DNA from: Ligula intestinalis | Lineage: Eukaryota; Platyhelminthes; Cestoda; Diphyllobothriidea; Diphyllobothriidae | Assembly (NCBI GenBank): GCA_036362985.1 | Contig: JAYGXS010000002.1 | Span: 88,894,094-88,958,093, forward strand | Direction: 5' to 3' | Length of the DNA: 64,000 nt | Shown here: positions 1 to 11,900 of the stretch, piece after piece | Position numbering within the stretch: position 1 is the first letter of the stretch | Layout of the letters: every line of letters begins with the position of its first letter | Made by a program: the position numbers and the translations under genes | Notes under the pieces: generated by a model | Told to the model about the DNA's origin: nothing | Databases searched by the model: none | Seen by the model: only the letters and a program-made list of their open reading frames with translations

Positions 1-2620
1 CATGCTTCACTCCCTGTCTGCGCATGACTCAGAGTATCGCACCATTACCGATTAAGGATTTCCAGCGGAATCCCAAACGTCAGGTAAATAAAACTCTTGT
101 TCCAGCGGCCGCATCTTCTAAGATTTCTATCTATAATAAACTGTTAACGAATACGGAAACTCGAAACGGAAGGGGCAAAAGGGTACAAGTTTTCAAAATA
201 TCTTACTGCATATTCTTTCGCTCTGTTGTGCTTTTAGTCGTAGAAGGAGGCCTAAAAGAAAACATATATCCTGAAAACTGCTCCAGTATACACAGAAAAG
301 TGGGTTCTCTCGTTTTCAACAGGCGGCTTATCCCTACATTTCAGCAAAGTAAAAAAGGTCAAACTTTCCCGTTCTTACGCTGACTTGACTTTCGAAAGAA
401 AAAAAAACGTACGTCAATGTTCCACATTGACATGCCCAACGAAAGCCCTTTTTCAATAGGCACCTTGTTATAGAAAGTGTTGTAATTAACCTTAGACATA
501 TTCTTTCATGACGTCTGTTGTGAAAGATCTTTTTTTTTCTTAGCAATCAGTTGACACGTGCGGGTGATTCAAAACAATGACCTAAGCAGACAGCTGCGTA
601 AGGAAGAATATCTAAGGGTGCACTATTTAGGTAAATGCTTTTAAGAAATATCTTATTTTGAAGGTTTTCGTAAACAAGAAAAAACAGAAGCCGTACTTAT
701 GGACAACCGACTGAAAAAGCTGTTCACAACTATTTGAAGAACGATCTGAAGCTTGCCGTTATCGAAAACCCTCAATAATTGCAAAGAAATGTAATGAAAG
801 GAAATTTCTCCTAATGTACACCAAGTGGTACGTTTACGATCGCATATAAACTTATCAGTCACTGACCGGCACACCAACGGGTGATCTTATGAGACATCTT
901 ATTCTTGTGACATCGCAATCAGCACAATCAACCGAAAATATGATTGCCTTAGTCCAACGTACCCCCAAAAATGTTTAAACGAAAGAAGCAACAGGCAGTT
1001 CTCGGGAAACTAAGTTGGAACGCATATGTGAATTTTGGGCTGTTTCGTAACGGTCATACTGTGCATTGCACGTAATACGGAATATTAAATCTCACAGAGA
1101 CTCATAAAAGGAATATTTTCAAGAGTAATTATCCTTGTGCTGTTTTATTCATCCTGTTTTTTGCATGAACAGGCCTCCTCTGCATTTTAAACTTAAGCTA
1201 ACTTAGTAACCCCGATTTTTCACTTTTTCGGAAGTTGGCATTTCTAAACAGCATAATATTAGTTTAAAAACCATAATATGCCCTCCCTCTCCTACTGTAC
1301 AGCAAGTGGTACTTTTACGATTGCATCTGACAATTCCATATAAACTTATTAGTCACTGACTGGCACACCAACGCGTGATCTTATGAGACCTCTTACTCTT
1401 GTGACATCGCAATCAGCACAATCAAGCGAAAATATGATTGCCTTAGTCCAACGTACCCCCAAAACTGTCTAAACGAAAGAAGCAACAGACAGTTTTCGTG
1501 AAACTAAGTTGGAACACACATACAACGTTGGGCTGTTTGGTGACGGTCGTACTGTGCATTGCACGTAATACGGAACATTAAATCTCACAGACACTCATAA
1601 AAGGAATCTTTTCAAACGTACTTATCCTTGTGCTGTTTTATTCATATTGTCTTACGCATGAACAGGTCTTCTCTACATTTTAAACTGAAGTTTACTTAGT
1701 AGACCCGATTTTCACTTTTTCGGAATTCGGCCTTCCTAAACAGCATAATATTAGTTTAAAAACCATAAAATGCCTTCCTTTGAGAACGAGCATCCCTTTA
1801 CTGCGGTAAGACTTTTTGGATACCGTACGGACTGATTGCGCGCGACAGGAAGTGTCGAACTAAATTCATGAGATTGTATAAGATGGACAACTGACTATAC
1901 ATTCGACACAAGTTAGTAGCAATTGTAGATAATCGTGAAGAAAGATCGTGATATTTCTGATTGCAGCGCGACCCAAAACGTGTTCCAAGCAGCGTTTTGA
2001 CCCATAGTGGTTATCCCGGCAACAGGAGGTTAAGTATTGCACCTCATATACCCCTAGTCCCAGCATTTTTCGTATGGAAACGGTGTTTATAGGGGTTTTA
2101 TGGGTGGGGATTAGGACACGCAGTGGAATATACTTTAATAAATGCTAAATGCATTTTTATTTTACTGTATTGATAAGTGTTGTCGACATGCATCTACAGA
2201 TTTTCCTAATTTGTTTTATTGCGGAAAAACCCGAGTATCAAAATGCGGGTTTCTTGAAATTCCTGAAAAAATAAAAATGGCGGTTAGGAGGTCGTCTACT
2301 TCAACTTACCTGAGGTCTAACTTACCGTTCTGGAGTTAAATAAGTAAAGCCCGCGGCGCCATAGCGCCGCGCGCACCTTCAATTTACATGCAAAACCACT
2401 TACTACCAGCGGCCGCGGGAAACAAATTCAACTACATTTCCCCACTTTACACTTACTTCTACAAATTTCTTTCACAGCCTATCCCGTTTTTCCTCACCCC
2501 CGAAAACTCCTATCGTTTCCATAAGACAGATGCTGGAACAAGGGTCATATGAGGTGCAAAATAGATCAAGGAAGTCAGACACAGAGAGAGAGAGAGACTG
2601 GCAGTGGGGCAGAGACTTAC
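1..2620. other. Intron after exon o: tandem repeat and unassigned DNA
   Basis: Downstream of the last recognised NAA25 exon. It holds a repeat tail at about 40-120 (see the entry at 3556), a tandem duplication (811-1775) and otherwise AT-rich sequence with no convincing exon or element. The last NAA25 exon should lie here or just off the window. Confidence 0.5.
811..1775. repeat. Tandem direct duplication, unit ~480 bp
   Basis: Unit 1 (811-1291) and unit 2 (1292-1775) match along their whole length, beginning at GTACA(C/G)CAAGTGGTAC and ending CATAATATTAG...AAACCATAA. Unit 2 has a short insert near 1327 (TGACAATTCC). No coding capacity is seen. Confidence 0.85.
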
Positions 2621-2930
2621 CATTTCTGTGGGCAGAATATTCTCCCCGACGGCGACACTAGCGGCACAGGCAGCCAGGCTGGCAGGTGCTATCTCTGCAG
2701 CACACCAGGTGGACCAGCTTTCGGCCAGGGCTCGCACTCCCTCTGCCAGAGACTCCAGTTGTTTGGCGACCTGGGCATGCAGACTGGCGGCGAAACCGTC
2801 CAGGTGGGCGGCCAGAGGACAGTGCTGGCGTTGCGCCACCGCCGCCGACGACTGGGAGCCGGCGGAGGCCTGGCCCTTTGCGCCTTTCTTCTTGCCTTGT
2901 TTTGCGGTAGTGGATGGTAGTTGAGCATAT
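2621..2930 (-). CDS. NAA25: NAA25 exon o (last exon seen)
   Basis: A 310-bp, GC-rich exon with acceptor TTTTCTTCCAG and donor ATG/GTAAGT. It joins exon n to give RR-YAQLP, then a [10 protein letters not shown] basic run and amphipathic helices, as in NAA25, where a poly-Lys stretch follows LRP. It ends in phase 0. No terminal exon was recognised between 1 and 2620. Confidence 0.85.
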
Positions 2931-5900
2931 CTGGAAGAAAAAAAGAGGGGGTGCCTGTTACTTATCATGGCCAGTGGGGTTTCAGTTGATAGGTACCACG
3001 CAGACGCTTAAGAGAGCACATCCAACGGCGTGTTTTTTTCCCGTCGATCAGGCACATCTGAGATCTCAATCACGATAACGTGTGACGTGCACCTAGTGTG
3101 GTATTTAATCCATTGCTGTGTGTTACGAGCTCAAGAGCAATAGATGGTGAGTTTCGCCTGTCGGATGCAAATTTCTAGCAAAGATAATGTCAGCTTTGTC
3201 GAGACATGACCAGGATCGTTTTTTCATTCGCCTTAAGCGTAGTTGATAGTAGCTAGGTGACAATTTAAAAGCCGAGTGCCTCGGAAGTCGAGTGTGTAGA
3301 AATCCCATCAAGATTTCGATCAGCAGTTCGCCCTAGGGCACCTGCTTTGTGGCGGCGAAGATTTCGTATCCTCATGATTTCTAACAATAAAAGCTGGTTT
3401 CCAGTAATCAGGCACTGGTCTCGGCTGAAACGGTCGATGTTCTCACAAAACTCGAGAAATATATGCGCAAATTTTAAAACATATACGGCCTTGGGCTCAG
3501 CTTAAAACAGGCATTCCTAGCCACCAAATGCGAACATGGAAAGCAGAGGTTTGGTTTAATATCTGCTACTGCTCTCCGATTGTCTCTGATGAATCTGCGA
3601 CGGATGTCGAAACGTCAGGTGAATAAAAGTATTATCCCAGGGATCGAGTCATCTTCTTCTTAAAAAATGAAAAGTCACGCACTGAACAGTCTGCAAGAGG
3701 TGCCTTCTATTACGGACTGTACTTATATCAGGAGAAATTAGGGACTACTTATGTGGCCGCCTTAACAGGGCACGAAAATATGAACGTCCGCCGAGGCAAG
3801 GAAGGCGGCTCTGCGCATGACTTTAGGAAGGGTACGTGTTCCCGTCGCCTAACCCAAACATTAGACCCGACATAAACCTAAACCATAGTCCTAATCCTAA
3901 CCGTAACCTTACCCTGAACTGTAACACTTCAGTTAAACCTAACCATACATAGAAACATATCTTTTTTCTGGAATTTGAAGTAAAGACACCTCTATTGCGA
4001 GTGACTCCCATGCACGCACGGGGGATGGAGGGTGGGCATAGTAGTAATCCTTACCAAGAATAAGCACAGGTGAGGCGGGGGACCAAGTTGTGGATCAACC
4101 GCCTTGCAGTTGCCCCACACAGCTAGTCAAGAGAGTAAAATGCGTACACGGGTAAATTTTGCAGCCAATTGTCTTTTAAGCCATATAGTCGTCATTGGGA
4201 ATTACCTTAGAAACTACAGATAGGAGTCGCACCGCACACATTCTTATGAATGTCACAAGTAAAAACATCTTAGCCGCGATGGGTAGGACAAAAGAAACAC
4301 GTTCAAAATAACATACCATAGGCAGAGGCAGCTTGGAAATTACAATACATAAAACCGACTGGCACTACGAACGCGCTTAACAAAAACAAACAGAGCATAC
4401 CACTTTGTGAATAGGAAACTTGAAAACATACATTTCCCGTGGGCGAGGTATCGAGTTTAATTATTTTGCAAATCTTTTGACAAGAATTGATACAACAAAT
4501 TTTGACTTAATCTGAAAAATATCAGGATTGTAAGGAACCTCACCAGAAATGAGTTCGGAGGCACCTCATGCCCACCGAAAAAGGGCATCATAAACAAAAA
4601 AGCAGCCTTTAAAAAATTGACTTGCATGCCGGTCATAAATAGTTAGAATTGTTTATAGGGGAATAAATGGTTATTGTTCAACTTGTACTCCCGTCGCTGA
4701 CAAGTAAAATAACTTCCTATTCACGGTCGAGCTGTTTACAAATGTGCACGTTGTCAAGGAAACTACTGTCCTACATTGGGAGTAAATCATTGCAATCATT
4801 TATCAGTCAGTTCGAAGTAGCGATAACTGAACAGTAAAGTGTCCAACTTTTGTAAACATCAACCAAGGCACTTGTCCCTTTGGAAAACACTTAGCCAATC
4901 CACCCTTAGTAAACTAGATTAGACCTGTCAAGGAAGCATAAGTTCATGATGGAGACAGGTGTCCTCTTGTCAGAGCAAGATAACGAAGACGTAAAAGGGC
5001 TCAAATAGGCCTGGTTGAGGAAGTTGGTGTAACAAGACCTTCATTAGCCTCGCAAAGAAAGTGGGCGCAATCGGCCTCACCGATGGGAAATAACAGTCAC
5101 ATGACCTGCAGTAAACGCCACAGGAGACTTCACGTTGTGTTTTAAAGCCAATATGAAGAAATAAATTGCTGTTTAGCGGAGATTACAGACCAAAATGTCC
5201 TTTAATCAAGACGGATAACTGGAGGAACGAAATCGAGGATCTTCCCAGCTTAAGGGCTCAACAACTGCTAATGAGATCGTTCGTTGCCTACCACGTTGCC
5301 GCCAAGTATACCGACAGAAAGACCCAGGAACCACAGCAGACGCTTCTTCGACCGCGTCCCAACCGCCCTCCCGGCGGCCAAGGTCTGCTACGCCCATCTC
5401 CCTACGTTGGATCACCCCCCCCCCTTCAGCCCAACCCGTCTTTTTGATGACGGAACAGCCCCTCCCGGCCACGCTGCTCCGACTCCTCCTCCTCCTCGCC
5501 GCCGGAATCCAGGCCAACCCTGGACCTCTCTGGTACTGCTCGTTCTGCCGAGTCCGCCTGGGCCGCCGCAACTGGTCTGTACGTTGCGGTTCCTGCAATG
5601 GTTGGTGCCATCTCCGCTGCAGTGGCCTCGACAAAGCTACCGATTGGTCGCCCGCCTTCGCGTGTCCCAGCTGTTCCGTGCTCCCTCCGGTCTCCACGCC
5701 TCCAGCCCGCCCGGTCCTGAAACCAAAGCCTCTGGTCCCCGACCTTGCCTCACCGCCTGGTCTAAAGATCCTCCAGTTCAACGCCAACGGCCTACTTACT
5801 AAGCTTGACCAGCTCCTGGTCTTCAAGCGCTCGCACAGCATAGCTGTGGCAGCTATCCGAGAGACAAAGTGGTCTAACTCCACTAAGGTCCCGTCTTGTG

Positions 5901-8900
5901 CCGACTACACGATCGTCCATCGCGACCGCGGCCGCAAAAAATGTGGAGTCTTGGCCTTCCTGGTGGACAAATCCATTGCCCATCACCAGCTACCTCTGCT
6001 TGGTGCCGATCCCACGGAACTACTAGCGATTTCCCTTAACAATGGCCCGGTGCCGCTAACCGTCGTGAACGTGTACATCCCTCCAACGTCCAGTTGTCCT
6101 CCAGGTTTCGACGCCTCTATCGCTCCCTACTTACCTTCTGGTGACAGTTTGGTACTAGGTGACTTCAACGCCCATCACGACCTGTGGTGCTCCAATTTGG
6201 CGGCCGATTACCGGGGAGAAGTCCTGGCGGATGAACTAGAGCAAGCTACCTTCGCAGTCCTCAACGAGGACAGCCCAACGCGGCTCCCACCGAACGGTGC
6301 CCCCAGCTCTTCCGATGTCTCCCTTGCCAGTCTCAGTCTGGTAGCCTGCACCACCTGGAGCACGGAAATCAGCCTAGGGAGCGATCATCTCCCTATAGTG
6401 CTCGAATTGGCCACCTCTGCCGACTGTATCAAGGCTCCAAACAGGCATTTTATCAAATTCAAGAGAGCTGACTGGGCAGCGTTCACTGCGGAATGCGAAG
6501 CGGGAACCGATCAGCTACTGCCCCCCACCTGTGTCCACAAGGCAGAGCGGGCTGTTCGTCACCTGCTTCTGGCAGCAGCAGGCCACTATATACCGAACGG
6601 TCGCATCCCCATACTCCGCCCAAACCACCCAAACGAAGCCTCCCGACTGGAACGAGAGTGAGACGAGATCCGAGCGCGAGACGCAACTGACCCGCGTGTT
6701 GGCGAACTCAACGGCTTAATAACCAAGACTGTCAATGACGACAAACGGGAACGTTGGCGTGAAAATTTGCAGATTGTAATTTCTGCGGCAACGCAGCTGC
6801 CACCTGGAATCTTCTACGCAATTTGACCAAGCCCCGGGCTGACACTCCCAACCAGTCTATTAGCTTCGGGGACGGCAAGTTCATCTCCAACAGCGGTATG
6901 ATCGCCGCGAAGATCAACAAGCTGTTCTCGGCCCGCTCGGCTCCCAGTCCCAAAAGCCAGCGCCCCCTCCTTCGCCTCCTCCATAAGGCCCGCCTCCGGA
7001 TATTTCCTTCTCGGCTGATGCTATCCTCACCGCCGTCAGGAAAACGAAAGTCTCGAAAGTCTTAGGACCGGATGGCCTGGCTCCTATCCATTTGCGCCAT
7101 ATCGGCCCCAAGGTGGCTGCCTACCTGGCAGCCATTTTCAATCTTTCGCGGGCCATTTTAATCATCCCCAATTGTTGGCGCCAGTCCACCATCATTCCCC
7201 TGGTCAAAGCTGGCAAGGACGACGTTCTATCGCCTAATCGCCCTCCTCAGTCCACTGGCGAAAATTTTGGAACGACTTCTTCTTCCAGTTCTGACGTCTG
7301 CAGCGGATCTGTCCAACCACCAACATGGTTTCAGGTCGGGTCGTGGCACAACAACGGCTCTTTTTGAGCTCAGCGACGCCATCCTCGAAGGCTTCAATCA
7401 ACAGAAGCCCGCTTCGCGGACCGTGGCTGTCTCGAGCCGTGGCTGTCTGTCGCGAGCCTTTGACTGCGTCCGCCACGATCAGCTCCTGCAGAACTTGGTC
7501 TCCCTGAACGTCCCGACTTGTCTGGTCCAATGGTTGGCGGCTTACATCCGTGGCCGCCACGATCGTGTCCTTTTCCGCGGCACTCTCTCCAAGCCCCGTA
7601 AGCAGACCTGCAGTGTTCCTCAAGACTCTGTGCTCAGCCCGACGCTGTTTAACATTTACATGCGGGAACTCCCATTCCCTCCGGCACCCGCCAAAGTGGT
7701 ATCATATGCGGATGATGTCACCATCTTCTGCCAGCACCATAAGATTGATCAGGCTGCACTGGTCCTCTCGCAATTCATGCCTAACATTGTGGACTACCTC
7801 ACTCAGCGCGGGATGTCGATCTCGGCTGCCAAGTCGTCCGTCACTGTTTTCACGCTGGATCCGAAGTAGTTCAATCGCCACCCGGATATCATCGTCCAGG
7901 GTGAGGCTTTACCGCTGGTCCAAAAGCCCAAGCTCCTCGGCGTCCGTTTAGATCCGCTCTTCACGTTCGCAGACCATGCGAGGGATGTCGCAAGCAAAGT
8001 GAGCAGGTGCACCAAGGTCCTCAAGGCTCTCGCGGGCACTTCCTGGGGCTGCGCGAAAGAGTTGCTGACGACCACATTCAATGCAATGGCCAAGCCGCAT
8101 CTCACCTATGCAGCAACAATCTGGTCTCCCACAATCAGCTCCTCCAGCCTCAGTCAGCACAGAATGGTGCCCTCCGTACGATCACGGGCTGCTATAAAAT
8201 TTCGCCCATCGATCACCTTCATGCGGAGGTTTCTGTCCTGCCGGTCGCCGCACACAACAAACTCCTTGGCCAGAAGTTCTGGTGGACCTGTTCACAACCT
8301 GGCCATCCGAACCACCATCGTTGCAACGCTCCCGAGCCTAGCCGTAACGTTCGGACGTCTATCCGAGGTCTCCACAAGGCAGCTGTCGCCTCGTCTCTCT
8401 CAGACCTACCCGTTGACGGCTCCGCCATCAGGACAGGCTACCAGCGCCTTCACCAGAGAGCAGTTGTGGACGCAATATCCAGCTACCATTCCTCGGTCCT
8501 TCTGGGTGGCTATCCACCTCCGATTGCCACCTCGGAACGTCATCTCCCACGGGTGACTCGTTGTACCCTGGCGCAGCTTCGCAGCGGCCACTGTATACTC
8601 CTTTGCCAGTACCAACACCGGCTGGACCCTTCTATACCCGACTGCTGTCCCGACTGCGGCGCTTCTCCACATGACTGTCAGCATCTGTTCGCCTTCAGTT
8701 CCCGGCCAGGCACCCAACTCACCCCTGAGGACCTTTGGCTCAAGCCGGCCGAGGTTGCGGCTTATCTCCGCCTCCCAACTGCACCCAGTTTGGACTCCGG
8801 CGGGAACCCCTGATCAAACATGGGCTACCAACCAACCAACCAACAGAAAGACCCCCCGCTCCTTTACGGCTTGGCAACCATTTCTCATGGGTATTCCTTC

Positions 8901-11900
8901 CCCTCTCCTTCCTTCGTGAGAGGACACGGAAAAAAAACGCCTTGTGATACAGGTGACTGTACGCTAAATTCCAGTAAAAAATTATGATTATGATGAGCGC
9001 TAATGTTAAGGTTCAGGTTATGGATAGGGTTTCGGGCAGGGTTGGCACACGGGAATGGGTACCCGTCCTAGAATTTGGCGCAAGGCTTCTTACTCGCGTA
9101 GCCTGTGGTGGGGCAAGGCATATAAGCAAGGACGTGTGTGTTCGACCATCGGCTTCGAAGAAGTCCACTATATGCACCAACAGACTGCTGCAGAAGGTGA
9201 CGGGGTTGTTTATAGGACGTAGTGGGCGCCAACCTTACTCTTCACCTTCGCCCAGGGTCAGAAAGACCAAACGGGACCCGGCGTTGGCTGCTTTCTCTAA
9301 TGCAAGCCAGAAAACACCACCTAACTGAGTCTTAGGTGACTGTAGACCTTGCGCGGGTACTACCACACTACCTACCCTCATTCATCCTTAATAGGCGTCA
9401 ATACAGGCTCAGGGAGGCCGAGACTGATACGGCTACTACTATTTCTACTAATACTAAAAAGCAATGTAACTGAGTGTTAGTGATACTGGTGCTATTTCTG
9501 ACGTTAATATTAGTCAGAGGTGACGCAGATTAAAATGAATGCTGCGGCTCATGCCCCTTTAATCGTAACAAGGAGTATGAAATCTGGATTTATACGATTT
9601 CGAGTAAATAAATGTTTGAGACCCTCAGCATATCAGAGCTTTCCTTGGGTTCCACCCTCTCAAAGCTATACCCCAGACTGCGTCTGTTTCTACTAGGAGG
9701 TGGACAACGAGGACTCGGGTACTGCTGCAATAACTACGGGCCTATGCTTAAGTGCGAATTCTAGTGATCATAAATAGTATATTAAAATACGGCCTGTCGG
9801 TGCTTTTAGGAAACTGGGACCAAGTATGCACTCCCTATTTGTATGAGGTAAAAATAAATAGTTTATAGGTTAAGGCAAAGTGTCTCAGTAAAAGTTGTCA
9901 TGCTACAAGTATCACTGCCACTACTGCTACTGCTATTACTTTTATACTGCTTATTAGCGATACATATGAGCGATATTACTAGTACAAATGCGGCTATTTT
10001 TAAGTCAGAGGTCACACTGATTAAAAGCCCACGCTGGGACTCATATTCCCTCGATTTCAAGAAAGAGTGTGAATCTGGGTATACGCTATTTCGAGTAAAT
10101 ACGTGTAGACAGGCAGACATACCGTCGAGGCCGAAGCATGGAGGCAAGGGCTGACAGGAAGATTATCGCCATAGAGAGCGTCTCAACGGCTACTCCCAGA
10201 CCGACCAGAGTAGCACCGGGATGATTATCAAGGTCATTGGAGTCTCCTGCGGCGGTCGAGGGGGCTGTCGGTAAGGAGAACTGGGAATCCATTTTTGCAT
10301 CGCCAAGTAGGCTTTCAAGGGGGCGGATGATGTCCTGCATTAGTTTCTCGTTGTCAGTCTCCGGTGCCTTGTCTGGGGATGGAGGGACGCAGGCGAGAGA
10401 AAGGAGAATAAGACGAAGGTATCGCAGCATTTTTCTATACGCCAAAACACAGACAATAACCACGAAAAACGTCTCGAGAGTCAGACATGTGCTCACCGCC
10501 ACGGTACTATGCACTTTTGATGCAACCTGGCTGATGCTAAAATTCAAGAAAGAACAGGCTCCTTTTGTCTCACAACGGGCTCAAACTACATGTGACTAAT
10601 TTAAAACATGCATATACGGCAGAATTTATTGGCACATTGGTACATACTCTCTTTCAACAAGCAAGGAAAATTTGCTCTAGTGAGACCCTGCCCGCGGAGC
10701 TTTCCCATATCAACACAGCCCTACTTCATTGCGGCTATCCTGTACGCTTCATTCAGAAGTACAGCAATCCTCTAGGGCCAAAATTGATGGAACATTCAGT
10801 TCCAAAAAAGCTCGTCATTATATCCTTAGCCTTTAAGGGTGATGATATTTCAAATACAATCAAGCGACGCTTGCGTTGTACTATAGAAAGAACCTTCAAC
10901 GCTGCAAAGCCCGTCTTGTTAAGTCCGACTACAAGAATTCCAGTAAAACGGACAAAGTATCCCTTGCCATTGCACGCCACCTCAAGTTGTACATACGAAT
11001 TCACATGTACTTGTGGATGCAAGTACATTGGGCGCACGCAAAGGCAACTGGCGGCCAGGGCCGCTGAACACTTGCCCAGCGGGCTATTCAAGCAAGAAGA
11101 CAGAGTACCACGGTCCTCCATTACTAAACATTTGCTTGACAGCGCTCATTTTGTTGACGTCAAAACAGCATTTCGAGTACTTGTTCGGGCCCGAACAATT
11201 CAAATCTTCCGTTAATTGGAAGCTGCATACATACGACGAGAGAAACCTGTCCTGTGCAAACAGCTTGACCATGTGGTCAACCTACAATTACCCTGGTAAT
11301 TGATTACTTAGTTTTAATCCCCAGGTGATTTTCGTTTACTTTCCCTCAATCCCCACCCCCTTTCCTTCCCATACGTTGACTAGTGCAGTGTCCTTTACCT
11401 GATCATTATCTAAACCGAACTATGACCCTTGCTGTTATTTCATCCATTCTGCAAAATTTCAAACGGTTGCACGTTCTCCACGTTATCATTCTCATGCAGC
11501 GACAAGATGCAGCTGAAGAGCTGTCACGAAATTTATTGCCAATAAATTCTGCCATATATGCGTGTTTTAAATTTGTACCGGGGAACAAATGCTTCACATG
11601 TGACTAAGACAGGTTGCAAAAGTGATGAAACAGAAATATATACTTTTTTAAACAGCAGGAGGAAATGGAATGAGGAGACCAACCAGGACTTCCATCTACT
11701 TGGCTGGCAAGCGAAGAGAGCAGTTCCAAACAGGCGCGCAGGGTTTCACCAAACGGTCCGTAGTGGTAAAATGCGAAAATGCTTGTCTTTGGCAGTGGAG
11801 GAGGCGTGGCGAAGATTGTCTCGGGGCTCAGCAACAGGTCGTTGTACTGAGATTTGAGAGGAAAAAAAAGACAGAGTAATCAAAATGGACAAGATGGAGA

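Noticed and set aside
2549..2924. Plus-strand open frames over 2.5-2.9 kb
   Set aside because: They are shadows of the GC-rich NAA25 exon o on the other strand.
3586..3616. Functional hammerhead (CTGATGA...GAAACGTC)
   Set aside because: Only ATC/GAT pair in stem II and three bases are left over before GAAA; kept as a relic only.
3840..3930. Interstitial telomere-like repeats
   Set aside because: The CCTAA/CCTTA units are irregular and never give two exact consecutive CCCTAA copies; the same holds for 9000-9060.
5206..5883. Minus-strand 225-codon open frame (also 35775-36309)
   Set aside because: Antisense of the LINE PHD/endonuclease region; it follows the GC-rich coding strand and has no domain.
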